From: Pseudomonas zanjanensis
GTDB taxonomy: Bacteria > Pseudomonadota > Gammaproteobacteria > Pseudomonadales > Pseudomonadaceae
NCBI RefSeq assembly: GCF_014268745.2
Contig: NZ_JABWRB020000001.1
Span: 558,001-622,000, forward strand
Direction of reading: 5' to 3'
DNA: 64,000 nt
In this document: positions 25,532 to 34,495 of the stretch, piece after piece
How the letters are laid out: every line of letters begins with the position of its first letter
Position numbering within the stretch: the first letter of the stretch is position 1
Translations under genes and position numbers: made by a program
The notes under the pieces: generated by a model
Told to the model about the DNA's origin: nothing
Seen by the model: the letters and a program-made list of their open reading frames with translations, nothing else
Database searches by the model: none

Positions 25532-27502
25532 ATGCTTGAAAGTTTGCAGTCCACGTTGCGCAGTTGGGTCAACGTGTCGATCGTCGTGGGTGCCCTTGGG
25601 TTTCCGGCCTTGGCGTCAGCGCTGGGGCTTGGCGAGATCACGCTCCATTCCGCCCTGAACCAGCCGTTGCGTGCCGATATCGCCCTGGTCGACGTGGCCG
25701 GGATCAGTGAAGGTGATCTGTCGGCCAGCCTGGCGAGCCCGGACGATTTCAGTCGTGCGGGTGTGGAGCGGGTGTTCTTTCTCAATAACCTGCGCTTTAC
25801 GCCGGTCTTGCGCGGGGAGCGCAGCTTCATTCGAGTGACCTCCAGCAAACCGGTGGAGGAACCTTTCCTTAATTTCCTGGTGCAGCTCAATCAGCCCAAT
25901 GGGCGCCTGCTGCGCGAATACACCGTGCTGCTCGACCCTCCGGGCTCACCGGGTATCGTGTCGGAGCGTGACGAGCCTTCCACGGCTGCGCAGCCTGCGC
26001 CGAGCCAGGCCACCCCGGCCATCAAGCCCCCGGCGGTACAGGGCAAGCGCTATACGGTCGTGCAGGGAGACAACCCCTGGATCATTGCCCAGCGCCTGCA
26101 TGACGCTGGCAGTAACGCGTCGGTCAATGAGCTGGTGCAAGGGATCCAGGCCTTGAATCCCGGCAGCGACCGGCTCTCCATCGGCCAACGCCTGTTGTTG
26201 CCCGATTCGGCCGTGTTGCCGACATCGGCAGCGACCGCCGCTGGCCAGGCTTCTGCCGCGTCCGATGAGCAGCTGGCCGCCAGCGTGCTGCAAAATCAGC
26301 AACAACAGAAGACCATCGAGGAACTGCAAGCGCGGCTCCAGGCCCAGGATGCGGAACTCGCCGGGCAGCGCCAGCAGATCAGCGAATTGCAGACGCAACT
26401 GGCTAGGCTCACGACAGTTACGGATTTGCAGTCGCAAGCTGAGGCCGCCCCATCCGTACCTGCGCCTGAAACATTAGAGCAGCCCGCGACAGAACCGGTT
26501 GCAGAGCCAGAGGGCATCGATTGGACATGGGTGGCCGGGTTGGTAGCCCTGTTGGGGTTGTTGGCGTTGTTACTGTTCATCCGGCGTCGCCAGCAGCAGG
26601 CCGAGTTGGAGCCGATGACCGAGCGCCCCACACCGATGCTGGAGGCGGGCGACGAAAACTTCGACTCAATCCCCGACACGGAGCCCCCCGAGGCGGCGAC
26701 AACGTTCAATAACGGCGATGCGCCCCTGGGTGATGTGCTGGAGGGCGTCGGGATCTACCTGACCTACGGCCGTTTCACCGAGGCAGCGGGGCTGTTGCGC
26801 GCGGCATTGCTGGCGGAGCCTGAACGCACCGACCTGGGCCTGAAACTGCTGGAGGTCCTGGGCAGGCAGGGCGATGTCATCGGTTTCCAGGCCCAGGAAA
26901 ATCATTTGCTGGGACAGGGGGTCGATGCCGGGACGCTGGAGGACATTCGTGGGCGTTATCCCAAGGTTGCCGCGATCACCGCACCGATAGTGGCTCCGAC
27001 AGAACCCCAGGCACCGGCGCCTGAAGTTGAACCTGAACCTGAACAGGCGCCGCGTGATGAGTTCGAGCTGGACCTGGATGCGCTGTCCATGGAAACCAGT
27101 TGGGACCTTGCCGATGACCAGGACGCCTCCACCGAAAACACACCGGTCGCCCCCCTTGCTAACGACCCGGCCGAGGGTTTGTCGCTTTCAGGTTTCGACG
27201 AACCGGAGCTGCAATGGGAAGCGCCCCTGGAAACCGAATCGCTGGACGATGCTTTCCTCGATGGTTTTGCCGATGAAGAACAGGCGCTGGAATTTGAACC
27301 ACTGGCCCTTGAACCTGTTTCCCTGGACACCCTGTCCCTCGAACCCCAGCCCCCGGAACATTCGGCCAAGCTGGAACAGGCCCAGAACTGCATCGACGAT
27401 GGCGACCTGAAGACCGCCGTGACCCTGCTTGAAGAGTTGCTCGAAGAGGGCGACGAACCCCTGAAGGAGACTGCCCGGGTGCTGCTGGCTGGGATTCGCT
27501 GA
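25532..27502 (+). CDS. FimV-like inner-membrane protein (PA3340-like)
   Basis: About 656 residues. A signal-like hydrophobic segment (15–33) precedes a FimV N-terminal beta domain (LGLGEITLHSALNQPLRADI, about 33–135), a LysM peptidoglycan-binding domain (about 170–228, YTVVQGDNPWIIAQRL), a coiled coil (about 250–295), one transmembrane helix (about 332–350) and a very acidic cytoplasmic tail. The tail ends in the FimV C-terminal TPR-type domain (LEQAQNCIDDGDLKTAVTLL). FimV proteins act as polar hubs for type IV pili and secretion; this is a second, shorter homologue, so the exact role is open. ATG 25532 has AAGGG 6 bp upstream and is preferred over 25526. Confidence 0.8.
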   Translation: MLESLQSTLRSWVNVSIVVGALGFPALASALGLGEITLHSALNQPLRADIALVDVAGISEGDLSASLASPDDFSRAGVERVFFLNNLRFTPVLRGERSFIRVTSSKPVEEPFLNFLVQLNQPNGRLLREYTVLLDPPGSPGIVSERDEPSTAAQPAPSQATPAIKPPAVQGKRYTVVQGDNPWIIAQRLHDAGSNASVNELVQGIQALNPGSDRLSIGQRLLLPDSAVLPTSAATAAGQASAASDEQLAASVLQNQQQQKTIEELQARLQAQDAELAGQRQQISELQTQLARLTTVTDLQSQAEAAPSVPAPETLEQPATEPVAEPEGIDWTWVAGLVALLGLLALLLFIRRRQQQAELEPMTERPTPMLEAGDENFDSIPDTEPPEAATTFNNGDAPLGDVLEGVGIYLTYGRFTEAAGLLRAALLAEPERTDLGLKLLEVLGRQGDVIGFQAQENHLLGQGVDAGTLEDIRGRYPKVAAITAPIVAPTEPQAPAPEVEPEPEQAPRDEFELDLDALSMETSWDLADDQDASTENTPVAPLANDPAEGLSLSGFDEPELQWEAPLETESLDDAFLDGFADEEQALEFEPLALEPVSLDTLSLEPQPPEHSAKLEQAQNCIDDGDLKTAVTLLEELLEEGDEPLKETARVLLAGIR

Positions 27503-27533
27503 AGCTGTTGATGGATGTCGAGTCAACGGGCCC

Positions 27534-27877
27534 CTTCGCGAGCAAGCCCGCTCCCACAGGGATCTTTGGTACACAGAGAATCCAATGTGGGAGCGAGCCT
27601 GCTCGCGAAGGCGGCAGCACAGCCAACATCACTGGCACAGACCCACCGCTATCGCGAGCAGGCTCGCTCCCACAGGGATCTCTGGTGGACAGGGATTTTC
27701 GCGTATATCCCGAATCCAGTGTGGGAGCGAGCCTGCTCGCGAAGGCGGCAGCACAGCCAACATCACTGGCACAGACCCACCGCTATCGCGAGCAAGCTCG
27801 CTCCCACAGGGATCTTTGGTGGACAGGGATTTCGCCTACATCCCGAATCCAGTGTGGGAGCGGGCTTGCTCGCGAAG
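27534..27877. repeat. Array of three tandem family-B REPINs
   Basis: Three doublets occupy 27534–27610, 27651–27744 and 27785–27877. The arm GCTCGCGAAGGCG recurs at 27601, 27735 and 27868, periods of 134 and 133 bp. Copies two and three also share their spacers (GGCAGCACAGCCAACATCAC and GACAGGGATTT), so the array grew by tandem duplication. It fills the 420-bp gap between the convergent FimV-like and plpD genes; I see no gene in it. Confidence 0.92.
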
Positions 27878-27922
27878 GCGTCAGGTCAGCCCCTCTACCT
27901 TTCCCAGGCAAACGCCTACTTC

Positions 27923-30112
27923 TCAAAACGTCTGCCCCAGGTTCAGGTAAACCGCCTGTTCATCATCGTCGTTAAACCCATAGCTGAAATTCAGTGGCCC
28001 CAGCGGCGTATCGAAGCCGAGGAAAATGCTCGCGGCATTGATGTAGCCGCTGTCGAACTCGTTGTCGTTGTTCCAGGCCCGGCCGCGCTCCAACGAGCCA
28101 CCGATGTACAGCGGGAAGTCCAAGGGCAGGTAGGCCCGCGGTGTGAGGCGGCGGTAATACACGGCACGCATCAGGCTCATGTTCTGTCCGGACACTCCAT
28201 CTTCGCGAAAGCCCGACAATTGCCGCGCGCCACCGAGCACAAAGCTGGACGTCACCACCTCGGCGGTGTCCAAGGTGCGGCCGTAGCGCCCGCCCAGGAT
28301 GAAAGTGTCCGGGCCGCTGCTCAGGGCCTTGTCCAGTTTGAACTCCCATTGACGGTAACGTTGGTCGGAGCCCAGCCCCGGTTCGTATTGGCGCCAGCTC
28401 AAGCCGATGTCTTCCCCTTCATGGGGGAAATACACACTGTCCAGGGAGTCGAACGAATACTTGAGCTCGTAGAAACCCTCGTTGAAATTCTCGCTGGGCT
28501 GGTCGTGGTCGCCGATGCGCACATCGGCCTTGCCCCAGGCTTGGCCGACACCGAAGCGAATTTCACCACTGTTGCCAATCTGGCGGCCCACGTTCAGCCC
28601 GAAGCCATAGCGCTCGACGCGATATTGGGCCACGGGGTCGTTGTCCAGGATGGACTCCACATTGCGCGATTCGAATTGCCCGTAGGGGGCGATGAAGTAG
28701 CGCGAGCCGACATCCAATGGCTGGTAGAACTCGCTGTACAACTCCTGCTTGTCGCCGATCTGCGCCCGGGTCAGCCATTCGGCACCCAGGCGATTGATGC
28801 CGTTGACCCGATAACTGGCTCCCAGGTTGAAAGCGCTGTCGCCGCGCATGTCGTCCGACAGGCTCAGCCCCAGCCGCAGATAATCGGTGCCGGTCCGTCG
28901 GCCCCGGGCGCTGATCACCAGCGTACGGTCCTGGCCTTTGTGGACCACGCGGTATTGAACCTGCTCGAAGTAATCCAGGCCGTACAGCGTACCCATGTCG
29001 GTCTGCAGGCGAGCCAGGTCCAGCGGCTCGCCAATCTGCTGGCGAATGTAATAGCGAATCACGTCATCGCCGACTTTGGAGTCGTTCTCCACGCGAATGG
29101 CGGTAATGACCGGCGTGCGTTCGCTGGGCGTACGCGCGGCCATGAGTTCGGCGTCGGGTGTCTCGGACGGGCGTAGCGGGGCCAGGCGGGCGTCGAGTAT
29201 GCGGGTGGCGCGGTAGCCGGCGTCGATCATTTCCTGGGCACGGCCGAAGTCGGTAGAGCCGAAGCTCGCCAGGGCCGGCTGGATCAATACGTCGTCTTTT
29301 TTCAGGGTCGCCAGTTGCTCTTCAGAGTTGCGCCGGGTCATCAGGGTGGTCGATTGGTTCAGCACATCGACCACCGTGACCAGTTGCTTGCGGGTGCGCA
29401 GCGGCGTGCCGATGTCGACCACAATGGCCATGTCCACGCCCATTTCCCGGGCCACATCCAACGGGATGTTATCGGCCATGCCACCGTCCACCAGCAGCCG
29501 GCCGTCCAGTTCCACCGGGGCGAACACCGCCGGGATCGACATGCTGGCGCGAATGACCTTGGGCAGGTGGCCTTTGCGGAACACCACCTTTTCGCCGGTG
29601 GCGATGTCAGTGGCGACGGCGCGAAACGGGATCGGCAGTTTGTCGAAGTCACGCGTATCGCTGGCATGGGCCAGCAGGCTTTCGAGCAGCAGGGCCAGGT
29701 TCTGGCCCTGGATCACCCCCAAGGGCAGGCCGAGGCTGCCGTCGTCACGAAAGCTCAGTTTTTGCTTCACGAGAAAATCCCGGTCATCCTGTTTGCGCCG
29801 GAACGGCACGTCCTTGCGCGGCGGCGCGTCCGACAAGGCCTGTTGCCAGTCGATGCCCAGGGCGAGTTTTTCCAGTTCGTCGATCTTGTAGCCCGAGGCG
29901 TACAGCCCGCCGATCACCGCGCCCATGCTGGTGCCGGCAATGGCATCGATCTTGATGCCTTGCTCTTCCAAGGCCTTGAGCACACCGATGTGGGCCAGTC
30001 CCCGCGCCGCGCCGCCGGACAGTACCAGGCCGATTTTCGGCCGCGGTGCTTCGACAGCCTGGACGAAAAGGGGCAACAGCAGCAGAAGCAGGAGGGGCAG
30101 GAGGCGGCGCAT
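27923..30112 (-). CDS. plpD: Patatin-like type Vd autotransporter PlpD
   Basis: About 729 residues. A leucine-rich signal peptide leads to a patatin phospholipase domain (about 25–310) with oxyanion motif GGAARG (33–38), nucleophile motif GTSMG (Ser62) and DGG with catalytic Asp209. A POTRA-like domain (about 315–385) and a 16-strand Omp85-type barrel follow, ending in the terminal phenylalanine that BamA recognises. This is the architecture of P. aeruginosa PlpD (PA3339), a secreted lipase in which the barrel moves its own N-terminal passenger outward. ATG 30112 is chosen; TTG 30118 just before it is less likely. The upstream 71 bp hold the divergent promoter with the Rdx gene. Confidence 0.92.
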   Translation of the reverse strand: MRRLLPLLLLLLLPLFVQAVEAPRPKIGLVLSGGAARGLAHIGVLKALEEQGIKIDAIAGTSMGAVIGGLYASGYKIDELEKLALGIDWQQALSDAPPRKDVPFRRKQDDRDFLVKQKLSFRDDGSLGLPLGVIQGQNLALLLESLLAHASDTRDFDKLPIPFRAVATDIATGEKVVFRKGHLPKVIRASMSIPAVFAPVELDGRLLVDGGMADNIPLDVAREMGVDMAIVVDIGTPLRTRKQLVTVVDVLNQSTTLMTRRNSEEQLATLKKDDVLIQPALASFGSTDFGRAQEMIDAGYRATRILDARLAPLRPSETPDAELMAARTPSERTPVITAIRVENDSKVGDDVIRYYIRQQIGEPLDLARLQTDMGTLYGLDYFEQVQYRVVHKGQDRTLVISARGRRTGTDYLRLGLSLSDDMRGDSAFNLGASYRVNGINRLGAEWLTRAQIGDKQELYSEFYQPLDVGSRYFIAPYGQFESRNVESILDNDPVAQYRVERYGFGLNVGRQIGNSGEIRFGVGQAWGKADVRIGDHDQPSENFNEGFYELKYSFDSLDSVYFPHEGEDIGLSWRQYEPGLGSDQRYRQWEFKLDKALSSGPDTFILGGRYGRTLDTAEVVTSSFVLGGARQLSGFREDGVSGQNMSLMRAVYYRRLTPRAYLPLDFPLYIGGSLERGRAWNNDNEFDSGYINAASIFLGFDTPLGPLNFSYGFNDDDEQAVYLNLGQTF

Positions 30113-30183
30113 CGTCAATCTCGGGGCGGGCGATCAAAGGCGGGTATTATAACGACGCCTTAGCACCCAGGAGTCCACCCGCC

Positions 30184-30471
30184 ATGACCGAACACAAACC
30201 GGAAGTCGTCATTACCTATTGCACCCAGTGCCAATGGTTGCTGCGCGCCGCCTGGCTGGCCCAGGAACTGCTCAGCACCTTTGGCGACGACCTGGGCAAA
30301 GTGTCCCTGGTGCCGGGCACCGGCGGTGTATTCCACATCAGCTGTGACGGTACGCAGATCTGGGAGCGCAAGGCCGATGGCGGTTTCCCCGAGGCCAAGG
30401 TCCTCAAGCAGCGGGTCCGCGACCGGATCGACCCGGAGCGGGACCTGGGCCACAACGATCGGGTTCAGTGA
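30184..30471 (+). CDS. SelT/SelW/SelH (Rdx-fold) family protein
   Basis: A 95-residue thioredoxin-like protein. The redox CxxC motif is YCTQCQW near residues 12–17, with cysteine where animal homologues have selenocysteine. The GTGGVFHISCDG segment and the ending with KQRVRDRI are typical. Function is probably redox, but no substrate is known. It is divergent from plpD and its stop overlaps the stop of the convergent EamA gene by 7 bp. Confidence 0.85.
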   Translation: MTEHKPEVVITYCTQCQWLLRAAWLAQELLSTFGDDLGKVSLVPGTGGVFHISCDGTQIWERKADGGFPEAKVLKQRVRDRIDPERDLGHNDRVQ

Positions 30472-31355
30472 GACGCGGCTTGGGTCTCCACCCGCGGTTT
30501 TTTCGAGCCGCCCAGTTGGCTTGAGATCACGATGGCCGTGATGATCACCACGCCGCCCAGCAACATGCGCAACGTCGGGCGCTCGTCGAACAGCCACCAG
30601 GCCATGGCGATGCCGTAGACCGGTTCCATGGCAAAGACCACCGCCGCCGTTCGGGCCTTGATCACGGCCAGGCTGGCGACGAACAGGCTGTGGGCCAGGC
30701 CGGTGCAAAACACGCCGAGCAAGCCGATCCACAACCAGTCGATGGGGCGAACATCGCTCAATTGCGGTGCGGCCACCGGCAGCAGGCACAACCCGACCAC
30801 CACGTTCTGGCACAGCGCGGCCTGCACCGGCGGCACATGGGCGGAACCAGCACGGTTGGTCAATGACAACAGGGAGAACAGCAGCCCCGAGGCCACGGCC
30901 CAGAGCAGGCCGGTGGTGGCACCGCTGGCCAGGTCGAAGCTCGGCGTGACCAGCACCAGGCCGACGCTCACCAACACCACCAGCCAGATTTCATTGGCGC
31001 GAATCCGCTCGCGAAAGATCAGCCCCTCGAGCAATACCGTGAAGGCCGGGAAACTGGCGAACCCCAGCGTGGCGATTGCCACGCCGGCCACTTTCACCGC
31101 GATGAAGAAGCTCACCCAGTGCCCGGCCAGCAACAGGCCGCCCAGCAGCAATCGCCGACCATCCTCGGCCCGCAGTTTCTGCCAGCGGCTGCGGCTGGCG
31201 AACCGGGCAAACACCGCCAGGGCCAGCACGGCGAAGACGGCGCGACCGAACACGATGACCGCTGGCGAGGCTGCGGCGAGTTTGCCGAAGACACCGGTCA
31301 GGCCAAACATGAGTGCGCCAATGTGCAGGGCGCCGAGGGCAGTACGAGGCGTCAT
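30465..31355 (-). CDS. EamA (DMT) family transporter
   Basis: A 296-residue inner-membrane protein with ten predicted helices in two EamA halves (about 5–135 and 148–280). The second half carries MEPVYGIAMAWWLFDERP, the usual EPV motif of the drug/metabolite transporter superfamily. ATG 31355 has AAAGGA 5 bp upstream. Substrates in this family range from amino acids to drugs and cannot be deduced. It lies upstream of and in the same direction as the AraC gene at 31575, with a REPIN between them. Confidence 0.85.
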   Translation of the reverse strand: MTPRTALGALHIGALMFGLTGVFGKLAAASPAVIVFGRAVFAVLALAVFARFASRSRWQKLRAEDGRRLLLGGLLLAGHWVSFFIAVKVAGVAIATLGFASFPAFTVLLEGLIFRERIRANEIWLVVLVSVGLVLVTPSFDLASGATTGLLWAVASGLLFSLLSLTNRAGSAHVPPVQAALCQNVVVGLCLLPVAAPQLSDVRPIDWLWIGLLGVFCTGLAHSLFVASLAVIKARTAAVVFAMEPVYGIAMAWWLFDERPTLRMLLGGVVIITAIVISSQLGGSKKPRVETQAASH

Positions 31356-31400
31356 TTCGATCCTTTCAACAGACAGTGGGGCAACTGGTGAATGTCTTCT

Positions 31401-31488
31401 GTGGGAGCGAGCCTGCTCGCGAAAGCGCTGGTCCAGGCAATGCAGATATTGACTGACAGATAGCAATCGCGAGCAGGCTCGCTCCCAC
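31401..31488. repeat. REPIN, family B
   Basis: GTGGGAGCGAGCCTGCTCGC faces its exact complement across about 45 bp. It lies between the AraC gene and the EamA gene, which run in the same direction. Confidence 0.9.
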
Positions 31489-31574
31489 AGGGCTGTTCCC
31501 CTCACAGATTGCAGTATTTAAGCGCGGTTGAGGCGGCTGTGTCTGTCGCGAGCCTAGCGATTTTTAGCGCGAAC

Positions 31575-32324
31575 CTAGCGCTGATGCCGCAGCTTGCCCG
31601 GCGTGGCGCCGAATTCGCGCAGCACCGCCGCGGCGAAAGCACTCTGGGAGCTGTAGCCGACCTGATGGGCGATCTCGCCGATGGGCAGGTCCGACTCCCG
31701 CAACAACGCCACGGCCTGGTGCAAGCGGCGGCTACGGATGTACGCCATCGGGGTTTGCCCGCACTCGGCGATGAAACGCGCGTGCAGGCGGGCACTGGAA
31801 AGGCCGGCGACCCGTGCCAGGTCCGCCACTTGCAGCGGGTAGGCCGCGTTCTGGTCGATGTGGGCGTTGAGCGCGGCATAGGGCAGGCGCCGGCCACCGA
31901 GGGTTTCCCGGCGAACGCCGTTGAGACTCGCCAGCAGCAGTACTGCGCCTTGCTGGGCGATCACCGGGTCGTCCACCGGGCTGCCCGCCAGCCAACTGAC
32001 CAACTGGCTTTGCCCCGCGTCCAGGGGCAGGCGAACGCTGTCGTCGAGCAAGCGGCGGCTGGCGTCGGCGTGATCCCCCAGGCATTGTCCGACCCAGTCG
32101 TCACTGGGCACATCCAGTACCAGGCAGCGGCTGCCGTGGGGGCTGCCACAGCCATGATGGGCGCCGGCAGGTACCACCACGAAACTTTGTTGCACCACTT
32201 GGCTGCCACGACCTTCGACCTCGAAGTCCAGCGCGCCGGACAACCCGAACACCAGCTGCGCGTGGTCGTGGCTGTGGGCGATCAAGTCGTGGCTGTAGTG
32301 GCGTAGCGTGAGGATCGGTCGCAT
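31575..32324 (-). CDS. AraC family transcriptional regulator, cupin sensor type
   Basis: A 249-residue regulator. An N-terminal cupin-like sensor (HSHDHAQLVFGLSGALDFEV, about 15–85) precedes a C-terminal double helix-turn-helix (about 155–249), including PLQVADLARVAGLSSARLHA and IGEIAHQVGYSSQSAFAAAV. ATG 32324 has GGAGA 5 bp upstream; the frame is open for 27 residues before it. The likely target is the following EamA transporter gene, in the style of many AraC-exporter pairs, but this is inference. Confidence 0.85.
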   Translation of the reverse strand: MRPILTLRHYSHDLIAHSHDHAQLVFGLSGALDFEVEGRGSQVVQQSFVVVPAGAHHGCGSPHGSRCLVLDVPSDDWVGQCLGDHADASRRLLDDSVRLPLDAGQSQLVSWLAGSPVDDPVIAQQGAVLLLASLNGVRRETLGGRRLPYAALNAHIDQNAAYPLQVADLARVAGLSSARLHARFIAECGQTPMAYIRSRRLHQAVALLRESDLPIGEIAHQVGYSSQSAFAAAVLREFGATPGKLRHQR

Positions 32325-32458
32325 CGCGGTCTCCCGTGTCAGGCCGCCAGCATACACCGAGGGGCAACGCCCGGCGCTGTCATGCAATGGACTTGTGTTT
32401 GTCATAGGCCATTAACCGCTGGGGTGCACAGTGGCGAAAACGATCAGAGGGTTGCCCA

Positions 32459-33277
32459 ATGACCAGCGCCGAGCTCGCCAAACCCAGCCGCAAGCAGCGT
32501 GTACGCACCCTGTGGATCTCCGATGTGCACCTGGGCACCCGGGACTGCCAGGCCGAGCACCTGTCGCAGTTTCTCAAGGGCTACCACGCCGACAAGATCT
32601 ACCTGGTGGGGGACATCATCGACGGCTGGAAGCTGCGCGGTGGCATGTATTGGCCCCAGGCCCACACCAACGTCATTCGCCGCTTGCTGACCATGAGCAA
32701 GCGCGGTACCGAAGTGATCTACGTCACTGGCAACCATGACGAATTCCTGCGGCGCTATTCGAAGCTGATCCTGGGCAATATCCAGTTGGTGGACGAAGCG
32801 GTGCACGTCACCGCCGATGGCCGGCACCTGCTGGTGATCCATGGCGACCAGTTCGATGTCATCACCCGTTACCACCGTTGGCTGGCGTTCCTCGGGGACT
32901 CAGCCTACGAATTCACCCTCACGCTGAACCGCTGGCTCAACCACTGGCGGGCCCGTTATGGCTACGGTTACTGGTCGCTGTCGGCGTATCTCAAGCACAA
33001 GGTGAAGACGGCCGTCAGCTTTATCAGCGACTTCGAAGAAGCCATCGCCCACGAGTGCGTGAAGCGCGAATTGCATGGCGTGGTCTGTGGGCACATCCAC
33101 CATGCCGAGATGCGCAAGGTGGGCGAGGTGGAATACCTCAATTGTGGCGACTGGGTCGAATCCTGCACGGCGCTGATCGAACATTGGGATGGGACGATCG
33201 AGTTGTATCGGTTGGCGGACGCCCAGGCGCGGGAGGCGCTGGCCAAGACTGAGTTGAAAGTGACTGAGCCTGCCTAG
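32459..33277 (+). CDS. LpxH-like metallophosphoesterase (UDP-2,3-diacylglucosamine diphosphatase family)
   Basis: A 272-residue calcineurin-type phosphoesterase with every metal motif: DVHLG (about 23), GDIID (about 52), GNHDE (about 93), HGDQFD (about 122) and GHIHH (about 199). It belongs to COG2908, the group commonly annotated as UDP-2,3-diacylglucosamine diphosphatase, acting in lipid A synthesis. Pseudomonas has a separate canonical LpxH, so this paralogue may act on another substrate. AGAGG precedes ATG 32459 by about 8 bp. Confidence 0.82.
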   Translation: MTSAELAKPSRKQRVRTLWISDVHLGTRDCQAEHLSQFLKGYHADKIYLVGDIIDGWKLRGGMYWPQAHTNVIRRLLTMSKRGTEVIYVTGNHDEFLRRYSKLILGNIQLVDEAVHVTADGRHLLVIHGDQFDVITRYHRWLAFLGDSAYEFTLTLNRWLNHWRARYGYGYWSLSAYLKHKVKTAVSFISDFEEAIAHECVKRELHGVVCGHIHHAEMRKVGEVEYLNCGDWVESCTALIEHWDGTIELYRLADAQAREALAKTELKVTEPA

Positions 33278-33315
33278 GCCAGTCTGCCTGTTTCTCAAGC
33301 CCACAGAGTGCTTGT

Positions 33316-33404
33316 GTGGCGAGGGAGCTTGCTCCCGCTGGCTGCGCAGCAGCCCTGGAAAAGAGGGGCGCTTCGCGCCCAGCGGGAGCAAGCTCCCTCG
33401 CCAC
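33316..33404. repeat. REPIN, family A
   Basis: Facing GTGGCGAGGGAGCTTGCTCC arms with a 40-bp interior. It lies between the convergent phosphoesterase and HD-domain genes. Confidence 0.9.
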
Positions 33405-33427
33405 AGGTTTTTCTGCGTCCATTGGAT

Positions 33428-34012
33428 TCAGGCTTGCTCCGCCATCGCCGCCTTGTAGATCGATTGCTTCGGCGCGGCAAACAGCCTTTCCAGCATCGGC
33501 TCGAAGAAGCTCAACGGCAATGTGTCGTACTCGGGATCGAACGCCGCCGCGTCGTATTTCGCACAGAAATCAATGGTCGCCTGGTACTGCGGATGTTCGA
33601 AAAACTGCTCGCGCAGGTGCCGGTCCATGCCCAGGTGATGGAAGAAGTAATAACCCTGGAAAATTCCGTGCTTCTCCACCATCCACAGGTTTTCGGCGCT
33701 GACGAAGGGCTTGAGGATCGCCGCGGCGATGTCCGGGTGGTTATACGAACCCAAGGTGTCGCCGATGTCGTGGAGCAGGGCGCAGACCACGTATTCCTCA
33801 TCGCGCCCGTCACGGTAGGCACGGGTGGCGGTTTGCAAGGAATGGGTCAGGCGGTCCACTGGGAACCCGCCAAAATCACCGTCCAGCAGTCTTAAGTGGG
33901 CCAGGATCCGGCCCGACAACTGTCGCGCGTAGGCGCTGAAGTCGGCCGCGATGATCGCCCAATCTTGCGCAGTGCCTTCTTGCATGTGGGTGAAGCGTGC
34001 GTGGTTGCTCAT
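33428..34012 (-). CDS. HD-domain protein
   Basis: A 194-residue predicted metal-dependent phosphohydrolase. The HD core is visible as HSLQTATRAY, CALLHDIGDTLG and a later NHPDIAAAIL, at about residues 58–95. It resembles HD proteins often found beside phosphonate genes, though no phosphonate gene is present here. ATG 34012 has AGGAG 5 bp upstream; GTG 34018 would overlap the site. It starts 12 bp after the DUF962 gene, so the two form an operon. Confidence 0.8.
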   Translation of the reverse strand: MSNHARFTHMQEGTAQDWAIIAADFSAYARQLSGRILAHLRLLDGDFGGFPVDRLTHSLQTATRAYRDGRDEEYVVCALLHDIGDTLGSYNHPDIAAAILKPFVSAENLWMVEKHGIFQGYYFFHHLGMDRHLREQFFEHPQYQATIDFCAKYDAAAFDPEYDTLPLSFFEPMLERLFAAPKQSIYKAAMAEQA

Positions 34013-34024
34013 CGACACTCCTTA

Positions 34025-34336
34025 TCAGAACGCGACCTTGCCCAGCAGCATGTCGCGGTACATGACGAAATCACCGAGCAGGCTGTAGAGCGGATGCTGG
34101 AAGGTGGCGGGACGGTTCTTTTCGAAGAAGAAGTGCCCGACCCAGGCAAAGCCGTAACCGGCCACCGGCAGGGCGACCCACAGCCACCAGGCGCCCACGA
34201 CGAGGGCCATGACGAATACCAGGATGACCAGGGAGGTGCCGATGAAATGCAATCGTCGGCAGGTGCCGTTGCTGTGTTCGCTGAGGTAATACGGGTAGAA
34301 CTCGGCGAAGGTATTGAATCGTTTGGCGTTTTCCAC
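34025..34336 (-). CDS. DUF962/Mpo1-like membrane protein
   Basis: About 103 residues. FNTFAEFYPYYLSEHSN and RRLHFIGTSL contain the conserved histidines of the Mpo1 (YGL010w) family, which in yeast is an iron-dependent dioxygenase acting on 2-hydroxy fatty acids. Two hydrophobic helices and a HFFFEKNRPATF motif follow. I chose GTG 34336 (MENAKRF) with GAGAG 8 bp upstream; ATG 34372 would add 12 residues without a clear ribosome-binding site. Whether bacterial members share the oxygenase activity is not known to me. Confidence 0.78.
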   Translation of the reverse strand: MENAKRFNTFAEFYPYYLSEHSNGTCRRLHFIGTSLVILVFVMALVVGAWWLWVALPVAGYGFAWVGHFFFEKNRPATFQHPLYSLLGDFVMYRDMLLGKVAF

Positions 34337-34495
34337 GACTGCGCTCTCTGTGGTTATTATTCTGGCGATCACTGCTTAAGGCTTCTAACTCAAGTCTAGA
34401 ACCATCATTTACTACAGCCAGTGACAATCAGCGCCACTTTAGTATCCTTCGCAAATCCAGCCGTACCCTGCGGCTCGTCATGCAAGTAAAACGTC

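Noticed and set aside
27515..29176. A 553-codon plus-strand frame beginning in the REPIN array
   Set aside because: Its start consists of REP sequence and the rest is antisense to plpD, whose catalytic motifs are clear.
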